The position numbers were made by a program, and so were the translations under genes. The notes under the pieces were generated by a model. That model made no database searches. It was given only the letters and a program-made list of their open reading frames with translations, and was not told the DNA's origin. Shown in pieces: positions 13,426 to 19,809 of a stretch of DNA of 19,809 nucleotides (positions within the stretch are counted from its first letter, which is position 1; each line of letters begins with the position of its first letter). This DNA is from an uncultured Campylobacter sp. (GTDB lineage Bacteria; Campylobacterota; Campylobacteria; Campylobacterales; Campylobacteraceae). Location: the NCBI RefSeq assembly GCF_938030145.1, contig NZ_CALHGM010000046.1, positions 1 to 19,809 of the forward strand. Reading direction: 5' to 3'.

Positions 13426-13869
13426 GTGGAAAAGTATAATAGAGAAGAATTTGAAGAGGTAATTGTCAATATCGGTAGGGTTACAAAAGTCGTTAAAGGC
13501 GGTAGAAGGTTTAGGTTTACGGCTCTTATCGTAGTAGGCAATAGAAACGGCTTGGTAGGCTTTGGCTTTGGTAAGTCCAAAGAGGTTCCCGATGCGATTA
13601 AAAAAGCGGTAGACGATGCGTTTAAAAATATCATCAAGGTAAATTTAAACGGCTCTACCATCACTCACGACGTTGAAGTAAAATACAATGCGAGTAAAAT
13701 TTTATTAAAGCCGGCGAGCGAAGGTACCGGCGTTATCGCAGGCGGTTCAGTCCGCCCAGTTTTAGAGCTTGCGGGTGTTAAAGATATCCTCACTAAATCG
13801 CTAGGTTCGAACAACTCCTCAAATGTCGTAAGAGCTACGATGAAAGCTCTTAGTATGTTAAAACACTAA
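13426..13869 (+). CDS. rpsE: 30S ribosomal protein S5
   Basis: 147 aa from the GTG at 13426. AAAGGA at 13414-13419 is 6 nt from this GTG but directly abuts the in-frame ATG at 13420, so the GTG is preferred; it also gives MEKYNREEFEEV, the start known in C. jejuni. S5 takes part in decoding accuracy. The spectinomycin loop region RVTKVVKGGRRFRF looks intact, and GTGVIAGGSVRPVLELAGVKDILTKSLGSNN is conserved. L30 does not follow. Confidence 0.96.
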   Translation: MEKYNREEFEEVIVNIGRVTKVVKGGRRFRFTALIVVGNRNGLVGFGFGKSKEVPDAIKKAVDDAFKNIIKVNLNGSTITHDVEVKYNASKILLKPASEGTGVIAGGSVRPVLELAGVKDILTKSLGSNNSSNVVRATMKALSMLKH

Positions 13870-13881
13870 CAAGGATAAAAG

Positions 13882-14283
13882 ATGGGATTAGAAAATCTTA
13901 AAAAAGCCCCAGGCTCGACTCACGCTACTAAGCGCTTGGGTCGCGGTCAAGGAAGTGGCTTAGGTAAAACTGCAGGTCGCGGCGGCAAGGGTCAGACCGC
14001 GCGTACCGGCTCTCATGAAAAAAGAGGCTTCGAGGGCGGTCAGCAGCCGATTCAGCGAAGGCTTCCAAAGGTAGGTTTTACTTCTAAATTTGAAAAGCCT
14101 TACGTGATCAATGTCGATAAAATCGAAGCTATCAAAGATCTTAGTGAGATCACGATCGAAAGCATCAAATCCGTTCATAAAATTTCAAATTCCGTTAAAA
14201 AGATCAAGCTGATCGGCGTAGGCGCAAAAGCGCTCGCTAGCAAGATCAAAGACGAGAATGTAAAGTCTAGCGGACAAAAATAA
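13882..14283 (+). CDS. rplO: 50S ribosomal protein L15
   Basis: 133 aa. L15 is a late-assembly 50S protein. The glycine- and arginine-rich N-terminus RLGRGQGSGLGKTAGRGGKG (residues 18-37) and FEGGQQPIQRRLPKVGF are diagnostic. Only 12 nt separate it from rpsE, leaving no room for rpmD (L30), as in other epsilonproteobacteria. TAATG junction with secY. Confidence 0.97.
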   Translation: MGLENLKKAPGSTHATKRLGRGQGSGLGKTAGRGGKGQTARTGSHEKRGFEGGQQPIQRRLPKVGFTSKFEKPYVINVDKIEAIKDLSEITIESIKSVHKISNSVKKIKLIGVGAKALASKIKDENVKSSGQK

Positions 14284-15548
14284 TGAATAAATCGCTACGC
14301 AACAAAATTCTCATTACTTTGGGCTTTCTTTTTGCCTATAGGTTGCTAGCTTACGTGCCGGTTCCGGGAGTGGACGTTGAGGTTATAAAGCAATTTTTTC
14401 AAAACAATAGCAACAACGCTTTTGGAATGTTTAATATGTTTAGCGGTAACGCGGCGGAGCGATTCAGCGTTATTTCGCTAGGCATTATGCCTTATATTAC
14501 CGCTTCGATCATTATGGAGCTGCTCGCCGCAACCTTTCCAAATTTAGGCAAACTCAAAAAAGAGCGCGACGGTATGCAGAAATATATGCAGATCATCAGA
14601 TACGCTACAATCGCAATCGCTATGGTTCAATCCATCGGCGTTAGCATCGGCTTGCAGGGCATCCACGGACAGACCGGAGCGCCTGCGATAATGGCTGAAA
14701 ATACCAACGAGTTTGTTTTTATCTCGTGCATTTCGATGCTGGCAGGCACCATGCTTTTGATGTGGATCGGAGAGCAGATCACGCAGCGCGGAGTCGGTAA
14801 CGGCACCAGCCTTATTATCTTTGCAGGTATCGTAAGCGCCATCCCTAGAGCGATCGGAAGTACTGTAAATTTAGTAAATACTGGCGAGATGAATTTCTTG
14901 ATTCTTGCCCTTATCATAGCTATTGTTTTGCTCACTATCGGCGTGATCATCTACATAGAGCTGGGCGAGCGCAGGATTCCCGTTTCGTTTTCGCGCAAGG
15001 TATTGATGGCGAATCAAAACAAGCGCATTATGAACTATGTGCCGATCAAGCTAAATTTAAGCGGCGTCATTCCGCCGATTTTTGCAAGCGCAATTTTGAT
15101 GTTTCCGACCACTATTTTGCAGGCAAGCACCAATCCGATCATCCAAAAGATCCACGATTTCTTAAGCCCGAGCAACTACTTTTTCAACTTCTTAACTTTT
15201 GTTTTAGTCGTATTTTTTGCGTATTTTTACGCATCGATTGCGTTTAATTCAAAAGATATAAGCGAAAATTTAAAGAAGCAGGGCGGATTTATCCCGGGCA
15301 TTCGTCCGGGTGAGGGAACGGCGAGCTTTTTAAACGAAGTTGCTAGCCGCCTTACGTTTTGGGGCTCGATCTATCTCGGTCTCGTAACCGTTATCCCGTG
15401 GCTGCTCGTTAAATTTATGGGCGTGCCGTTTTATTTCGGCGGTACCAGCGTGCTGATCGTCGTCTCCGTCGCACTCGATACGATGAGGCGCATCGAAGCG
15501 CAGATCTATATGAACAAATATCAGACCCTAAGCGCGGTCGGATTATAA
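14283..15548 (+). CDS. secY: Protein translocase channel subunit SecY
   Basis: 421 aa, ten hydrophobic helices. SecY forms the inner-membrane channel with SecE and SecG. Seen in order: first helix with YRLLAYVPVPGVD, the helix-2 motif GIMPYITASIIMELL (about residues 68-82), the helix-4 RGVGNGTSLIIFAGIV, the cytosolic ELGERRIPVSFSRKV loop, GVIPPIFASAIL, and the C5 loop GGFIPGIRPGEGT used by SecA and the ribosome. Overlaps rplO by 1 nt and is followed with no gap by map. Confidence 0.98.
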   Translation: MNKSLRNKILITLGFLFAYRLLAYVPVPGVDVEVIKQFFQNNSNNAFGMFNMFSGNAAERFSVISLGIMPYITASIIMELLAATFPNLGKLKKERDGMQKYMQIIRYATIAIAMVQSIGVSIGLQGIHGQTGAPAIMAENTNEFVFISCISMLAGTMLLMWIGEQITQRGVGNGTSLIIFAGIVSAIPRAIGSTVNLVNTGEMNFLILALIIAIVLLTIGVIIYIELGERRIPVSFSRKVLMANQNKRIMNYVPIKLNLSGVIPPIFASAILMFPTTILQASTNPIIQKIHDFLSPSNYFFNFLTFVLVVFFAYFYASIAFNSKDISENLKKQGGFIPGIRPGEGTASFLNEVASRLTFWGSIYLGLVTVIPWLLVKFMGVPFYFGGTSVLIVVSVALDTMRRIEAQIYMNKYQTLSAVGL

Positions 15549-16307
15549 ATGGCGATTTTACTTAAAACGAAAAAAGATTTAGAGGGGCTTCGTGCGGCGA
15601 ACAGGATCGTCGCGCAAGCCCTTGATTACGCAGCTTCATTCATAAAGCCGGGTCTTAGCCTACTCGAAGTTGATAAAAAGATCGACGATTTCATCACTTC
15701 AAAGGGCGCGTATCCCGCTTTTAAAGGGTTATACGGATTTCCAAACGCCGCCTGCCTCTCGCTAAACGAGGTCATCATCCACGGCATCCCCGACGAGACG
15801 ATCTTACAAGAGGGCGATATCTTAGGCGTCGATCTAGGCTCGAAGCTAAACGGATATTTCGGTGACAGCGCGCGCACTCTGCCCGTCGGTAAAATTTCAA
15901 AAGCCGACGAAGATCTCATCGCATGCAGCAAGGATACGCTAGAGTTTGCCATCAAAACGATCAGGGTAGGGATGCACTTCAAAGAACTAAGCTTCGAGAT
16001 CGAGAAATTTATCCGTGCGCGCGGCTTTGTGCCGTTATACGGCTTCTGTGGCCACGGCATCGGCAAGCACCCGCACGAAGAGCCTGAGATCCCAAACTAT
16101 CTGGAGGGCAACAATCCAAAATCAGGCCCCAAAATCAAAAACGGCATGGTCTTTTGCATCGAGCCGATGATCTGCCAAAAGGACGGCACGCCGGTCATCG
16201 CCGAGGATAAGTGGAGCACGAGAAGTAAGGATGGACTTCGCACCAGCCACTACGAGCACTGCATGGCGGTTTTCGACGGTAAAGTCGAAGTCCTAAGCGT
16301 CGCATAG
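15549..16307 (+). CDS. map: Methionine aminopeptidase, type I
   Basis: 252 aa. Removes the initiator methionine from nascent proteins. The five metal ligands of the family are visible: Asp95 (GVDLG), Asp106 (GDSAR), His169 (GHGIG), Glu205 (IEPM) and Glu236 (HYEH), plus His78 (IIHGIP). There is no N-terminal extension. The ATG follows the secY stop directly, with no strong binding site, so it probably depends on coupling to secY. infA, rpmJ and rpsM, which follow in many bacteria, are not in this window. Confidence 0.97.
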   Translation: MAILLKTKKDLEGLRAANRIVAQALDYAASFIKPGLSLLEVDKKIDDFITSKGAYPAFKGLYGFPNAACLSLNEVIIHGIPDETILQEGDILGVDLGSKLNGYFGDSARTLPVGKISKADEDLIACSKDTLEFAIKTIRVGMHFKELSFEIEKFIRARGFVPLYGFCGHGIGKHPHEEPEIPNYLEGNNPKSGPKIKNGMVFCIEPMICQKDGTPVIAEDKWSTRSKDGLRTSHYEHCMAVFDGKVEVLSVA

Positions 16308-16805
16308 ATTTCGCACAAAAGGCGACTTGGACTAGTTAAAATTTTACACTTTTGCCAAGGCGAAATTCCGCCCGCGATTAGATTTCGACAATTTTACATC
16401 GCTCGCGTCTTGGAATTTTACCTCAGCCGCTTCACGCATAAATTTTATCCGAAAGAAACCTATCGCACTAGAAATTTTAAAACCTATTGTGACGGTTTGC
16501 GGGCTAACCACAAAATTCTAAAAGCCGAGATTTTAGCTCATACTTTCTGTTTTTTTAAAGCCTCATTTTGTAGCTTCGCTCTTAGATCCGCTTTCAATTA
16601 AAATTTAGCCTCAAAATTCCGCCGTTCAATTCCATGCCCCGTATCTTTAAAATTTAGCTGTAAAATTTAAAGCGTAAAAGCGCGCAAGTAAGCGAGCTCA
16701 AAGCTTTAAGCGGCTAATATTGCGCCTTGATTTTAAAGCGAAAATGTGTCGCGCTATGCAGAGTGGGCGTCGTCGCGTCTCCTCGTACAAGGCAGGAAAT
16801 ATAAA
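16308..16805. other. Gene-free spacer after the ribosomal operon
   Basis: About 498 nt with no ORF that has a binding site. It holds inverted repeats just after map (see 16309-16372), two copies of AAATTCCG (16363-16370, 16614-16621), the same word found in the spacer after dapF, and many TAAAATTT words. No convincing promoter for the next gene was found, though one must lie near its end unless the transferase is read through from map. Confidence 0.55.
16309..16372 (+). terminator. Compound inverted repeat after map, possible terminator
   Basis: TTTCGC (16309-16314) pairs with GCGAAA (16360-16365). Inside, CAAAAG (16316-16321) pairs with CTTTTG (16349-16354). A competing short GC hairpin, GGCG-AAATTC-CGCC, occupies 16359-16372. 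It starts 2 nt after the map stop codon. There is no U-run, so intrinsic termination is uncertain. Confidence 0.3.
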
Positions 16806-18845
16806 ATGAGAGAAAAATTTTATGTAGCGCTAGCAAATATAGGCGGGCTTATGGCGCGGACGAAAGTGGGCGGGCTCGTGGCGCGCTTGCTTATGAAAAT
16901 CGACCGCGGCTTTTTTGCCGCACTGCGCGAGCGTCCCGTATGGAGGGCATTTTGGCTAGCTACGGCGCTGTGCCTGCTCGCATGCTGGGCTAAGATACAT
17001 TATCAGATCAACGGACCTATCTTTGCCTACGTCGCCGAGAGCTTCCCTGCGGTATTTATCACAAATTTACTCATCTTTCACCTCTGCTACCTGCTTAGCG
17101 GCCGATTTTTTAAGCTCGTTTCGTTCGTGTTACTAGCGCTAATTGCGCTAATTGCGAGCGTGGCTTTGTTTTTGATCGTAAATTTTGACTCAAGCTTCAA
17201 CGTGGTAGCGATCGACGCGCTTGTGCATACCGACGCAGCCGAGACGCGCGAGTTTATTTCGCAGTTTCTTAACTTTGCAACGATTTTATATTTAGCGGTG
17301 CTACTTGGCTGCATCTTTGCGGCGCTAAGAGCAGGGCGGAGAAAGAGGGAGCAAACGCATAGCCGCCTAAGATTGCTACTAGCGGCGCTTTATCTTATCT
17401 ACGGGGCGATCTTTTGCACGGATATCGCTGTCAAAGCTTCCCGGGTCAAGCAGGGCTATATAACCAAGCTATCGCAATATGTCCCGCTGGAGTTTGCCTT
17501 TACGATAAAAGACTATCTGAGCGATAAGAATTTCATTACCGATATGCGCGAAGTGCAGCTCGGATATGACGAGGCCAAGCGCGCGAACGAAAGCGTTTTA
17601 AGAGGCAGCACGAATTCGGATCCGCAAAACTCCGCCTTGGATTCCGCGTCTGAAAATTCCGCGCCCGCATCAAGCGCCCAGGTGCAAAATTCCGGTGCAA
17701 ATTTAAATTCTACTCCTGCCTCGGGCGCTATGGCGCAGAGCTCCGGCGAGATTTTAAATTCCGTACCACAAAGCCCCGGCGCGATTTCAAATTCCAAAAC
17801 CACTGACGCTACTACAAACCCCGCCTTGCAAAAGTCTCGCGTCAAAAATATCATCCTAATAATCGGCGAGAGCTTGCAGCGCGGGCATATGTCGCTCTAC
17901 GGCTACGGCGTTAAAAATACGCCGCTTTTAGAGAAACTCGAAGCGAGCGGCAATCTGATAAAATTTAGCGATACAATCTCGCCTTACGGCACGACTAATC
18001 AGGTGCTGATGCGGCTTTTAAATTTCAGCGATTACGAAAGCGAGCGCAAAAGGGCGTGGTTTCGCAACCTTAGCATCATTGATATGTTTAAGCTAAGTGG
18101 CTACCGCACCTTTTGGATTAGCAATCAAGAGGCTTTCGGCGCACATGCGTTAAGCGCTAAAAGCGCCGCCGATCGCGCGGACGCGGAATCCTTCCTTTCA
18201 AAGAGCAATCTTTATGAAACCGTCCGCATCAAGCCTGACGGAGTGCTGCTTCCGCTCATAAATCAGGCGAAAACGGGGCAGAGCGAGCGAAATTTCTACG
18301 TGATCCATCTCATCGGCAGCCATATGGATTACAGCCTGCGCTATCCCGAAGGATTTGGCAAGTTTAGCGCGACGGACGTAAAGGCAAAACTTACTTCCAA
18401 GCAGAAAGATGTCGTCGCATATTACGACAACAGCGTGCTTTACAATGATTTTGTCATAAGTGAAATTTTTAAAATTTTTTCGGGTGATGACAGCCTCATC
18501 GTCTATCTTAGCGATCACGGCGAGAATTTATACGAAAATGGACGCCTTGGGCACGGCATGGAAAGCCGCTTTACTTACGAAATCCCGCTGATTTTCATAG
18601 CTTCGCGCGAGTTTTTGAGCGATCACGCTAAGCTATGGCAGAGGCTAGCTGCGGCGAAAGATAAACCTTTTATGAGCGATGATTTGGCACATCTGCTAGC
18701 AGATATCATCGGTGTCGCGCCACTTGAGTTTGACGAGCGCAAAAGCCCGATACGAGCGGATTTCAATGCTTCGCGCAAGCGAATTGCTAACGGAGTCGAT
18801 TATGACGAGAAATTAAAGAATACAAAGGGCTACGAGCTCGAGTAA
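16806..18845 (+). CDS. Membrane phosphoethanolamine transferase (sulfatase superfamily)
   Basis: 679 aa from the ATG at 16806, with AGGA 8 nt upstream; an in-frame GTG at 16746 lacks one. The N-terminal 200 residues hold about five membrane helices. The periplasmic domain has the alkaline-phosphatase-like core: NIILIIGESLQRGHMSLYGY with Glu355 and Ser356, then His506 (GSH), SDHGE with Asp570 and His571, and His583 (LGHG), the expected metal and substrate residues. Such enzymes move phosphoethanolamine from phosphatidylethanolamine to lipid A, core sugars or, in C. jejuni, the flagellar rod protein FlgG. By eye the nucleophile position is Ser rather than the Thr of EptA. Residues about 266-344 are an unusual Ser/Asn/Ala/Pro-rich linker with internal repeats. 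The substrate cannot be read from sequence. Confidence 0.88.
   Translation: MREKFYVALANIGGLMARTKVGGLVARLLMKIDRGFFAALRERPVWRAFWLATALCLLACWAKIHYQINGPIFAYVAESFPAVFITNLLIFHLCYLLSGRFFKLVSFVLLALIALIASVALFLIVNFDSSFNVVAIDALVHTDAAETREFISQFLNFATILYLAVLLGCIFAALRAGRRKREQTHSRLRLLLAALYLIYGAIFCTDIAVKASRVKQGYITKLSQYVPLEFAFTIKDYLSDKNFITDMREVQLGYDEAKRANESVLRGSTNSDPQNSALDSASENSAPASSAQVQNSGANLNSTPASGAMAQSSGEILNSVPQSPGAISNSKTTDATTNPALQKSRVKNIILIIGESLQRGHMSLYGYGVKNTPLLEKLEASGNLIKFSDTISPYGTTNQVLMRLLNFSDYESERKRAWFRNLSIIDMFKLSGYRTFWISNQEAFGAHALSAKSAADRADAESFLSKSNLYETVRIKPDGVLLPLINQAKTGQSERNFYVIHLIGSHMDYSLRYPEGFGKFSATDVKAKLTSKQKDVVAYYDNSVLYNDFVISEIFKIFSGDDSLIVYLSDHGENLYENGRLGHGMESRFTYEIPLIFIASREFLSDHAKLWQRLAAAKDKPFMSDDLAHLLADIIGVAPLEFDERKSPIRADFNASRKRIANGVDYDEKLKNTKGYELE
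17685..17789 (+). repeat. In-frame repeats coding the transferase linker
   Basis: Two imperfect units, 17685-17735 (51 nt, QNSGANLNSTPASGAMA) and 17736-17789 (54 nt, QSSGEILNSVPQSPGAIS), lie in the low-complexity linker between membrane and catalytic domains. Degenerate NS-containing pieces flank them on both sides. AAATTCCG, the word seen in nearby gene-free spacers, recurs three times in or beside them (17654, 17687, 17756). Confidence 0.5.
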
Positions 18846-18987
18846 TAGATGAGTTTTGCTTTTATTGCGCTACAGCTGCATGAACTAGGAATTGGCGCAT
18901 CACACTTTTGATCGGTTCATCAAATTCAGATTAAAATTTGCGCCACCCCATATGGCTACGCTGATAATAAGGCGCGCAACGTTTGTT

Positions 18988-19005
18988 AAATTTGAGATCA
19001 AATTT
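18988..19005. terminator. Palindrome at the end of convergent genes
   Basis: AAATTTGA (18988-18995) and TCAAATTT (18998-19005) surround GA. It lies 12 bp past the stop of the minus-strand regulator and about 140 bp past the stop of the transferase, so a bidirectional terminator is possible. As RNA it is a 7-bp AU-rich stem with a 4-nt loop and no U-run. Confidence 0.25.
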
Positions 19006-19016
19006 ATACACCGCGG

Positions 19017-19754
19017 TTAGCTCTCCTTTTTTACCTCATCCATATACGAGTAAATCGTGACTTTCTGCGTCCTAAGCGCCTTTGCGACGAGCTCCACCGC
19101 GCCTTTTACCTCAAAAATCCCTTTTTGCGCGAGGAATTTTACGATACGCTTTCGATCCTCTTTCTTCATCCCCTTTACATCCAGATTGTGCGTAGCCGAT
19201 GCGATCAGGTCTTGGACGATGTCAAGGATATTTTGCTGCGAATCGTTAGAGTTTTTTGCTTCTAAATTTACGCTGTCATTTGAGCTCGCTTCATCTAATG
19301 CCGCGTTATTACAGCCTACGTCGGTAAAATTTGCGCCCTGCAACTCCTTGCTATCGAGCTTTGCATTCGGCAACAGATTTTTTATTACTTTGTATGCCGC
19401 CATGGCGCTTGAGGTATCTATATTTACGCATAGCGCGCCTACTACTTTGCCGTTTGCGGCGCGGATCAGAGAAGTCGAGGAGCGTATGAGCTTGCCGTTT
19501 TGCGCGGTGAAGTAGTAGTTTGCGGTGCAGTCGTTTTCAAAATTTTTGCTTAGCAACACGTCCTTTATCAGATGATCGAAGCTTTGGCCGATCCTCCTGC
19601 CCGTCACGTCGCCGAGGACAAAAACGACGGAGTTTTGCGGCGTGCTCATATCGTGGATGACCACCTCGCAATCGCCGATCGTATTTTTAATAAGGTGCGC
19701 GGTCGGTATAAAGGTCTGCAAAAGTTGGTTCAATTCGGGCTCCTGAAATTTCAT
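19017..19754 (-). CDS. YheO-like PAS/HTH transcriptional regulator
   Basis: 245 aa. Residues about 8-118 form a YheO-type PAS domain (IGDCEVVIHDMS, SVVFVLGDVTGRRIG, YYFTAQNGKLIRSSTSLIR, GKVVGALCVNID). Residues about 174-240 are the HTH_22-type DNA-binding domain, with GIFEVKGAVELVAKALRTQ and KVTIYSYM as the helix-turn-helix. Known relatives include E. coli YheO and Pseudomonas DauR, a D-arginine catabolism repressor; the ligand here is unknown. Between the domains, residues about 131-173 are an Asn/Ser/Asp/Ala-rich linker longer than usual. The ATG at 19754 has no evident ribosome binding site; a 6-bp inverted repeat occupies that place. It converges on the transferase gene. Confidence 0.88.
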   Translation of the reverse strand: MKFQEPELNQLLQTFIPTAHLIKNTIGDCEVVIHDMSTPQNSVVFVLGDVTGRRIGQSFDHLIKDVLLSKNFENDCTANYYFTAQNGKLIRSSTSLIRAANGKVVGALCVNIDTSSAMAAYKVIKNLLPNAKLDSKELQGANFTDVGCNNAALDEASSNDSVNLEAKNSNDSQQNILDIVQDLIASATHNLDVKGMKKEDRKRIVKFLAQKGIFEVKGAVELVAKALRTQKVTIYSYMDEVKKES

Positions 19755-19761
19755 ATAAAAA

Positions 19762-19779
19762 AATCTATGAATTTAGATT
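19762..19779. promoter_or_regulatory. Inverted repeat at the regulator's translation start
   Basis: AATCTA (19762-19767) and TAGATT (19774-19779) surround 6 bp and lie 8-25 nt upstream of the regulator's ATG, where a ribosome binding site would be. Candidate site for self-control of the regulator. The arms are short and AT-rich, so the call is weak. Confidence 0.3.
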
Positions 19780-19809
19780 AAATTTTAAAATTTTTACAAA
19801 TTTATAGAA

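Noticed and set aside
13870..13881. Missing L30 gene (rpmD) between rpsE and rplO.
   Set aside because: Its absence is normal in epsilonproteobacteria such as Helicobacter pylori, so it is not a novelty here.
16410..16601. Plus-strand open frame of 63 codons after map.
   Set aside because: No binding site and an aromatic, basic composition typical of chance frames in AT-rich spacers.
16308..16745. Expected infA, rpmJ and rpsM after map.
   Set aside because: I looked for their characteristic short products and found none; in Campylobacter the rest of the alpha cluster lies elsewhere.
1..19809. CRISPR array, tRNA, rRNA or insertion sequence.
   Set aside because: No regularly spaced repeats, cloverleaf-like sequence, rRNA-like stretch or transposase was seen.

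Overview
The window reads as a chromosomal segment of a Campylobacter-type epsilonproteobacterium, most likely from the mid-GC group (C. gracilis, C. rectus, C. showae and relatives). The basis is the S10-spc gene order ending in secY-map, a short zinc-type S14, no L30 gene between S5 and L15, AT-rich spacers full of 'taaaattt' words, frequent TTG/GTG starts, and low-complexity inserts in several ordinary proteins. The genus is inferred; no search was run.

Layout. (a) 1-2871, plus strand: the 3' tail of an unidentified ORF, coaE, a secreted cysteine-rich Sel1-repeat protein, and dapF. (b) 2872-3436: gene-free, AT-rich, with inverted repeats and a decayed 60-bp tandem repeat. (c) 3437-5600, minus strand, an accessory block. 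In order of transcription it holds an AAA ATPase of the AAA_14/DUF4143 type, a small winged-helix-like protein with its own strong promoter and a perfect 11-bp inverted repeat over that promoter, and two translationally coupled small membrane proteins of 54 and 48 aa. (d) 5601-5880: a divergent regulatory region with two identical 22-bp palindromic elements 126 bp apart, an exact-consensus sigma-70 promoter and a hairpin-bearing leader. (e) 5881-16307, plus strand: one compact run of 22 genes, rpsJ-rplC-rplD-rplW-rplB-rpsS-rplV-rpsC-rplP-rpmC-rpsQ-rplN-rplX-rplE-rpsN-rpsH-rplF-rplR-rpsE-rplO-secY-map. The only large internal gap is 77 nt between rpsH and rplF and carries a stem-loop. (f) 16308-16805: gene-free. 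(g) 16806-18845, plus: a membrane phosphoethanolamine transferase with a repetitive linker. (h) 19017-19754, minus: a YheO-like PAS/HTH regulator, convergent with (g).

Functionally, (e) makes most of the S10 and spc ribosomal proteins plus the SecY channel and the N-terminal Met-removal enzyme. CoaE and DapF are housekeeping enzymes for CoA and for lysine/peptidoglycan precursors. The least described material is (c)-(d): small proteins under an apparently autoregulated switch, facing the promoter of the ribosomal operon across a spacer with twin palindromes. No tRNA, rRNA, CRISPR array or insertion sequence was seen.
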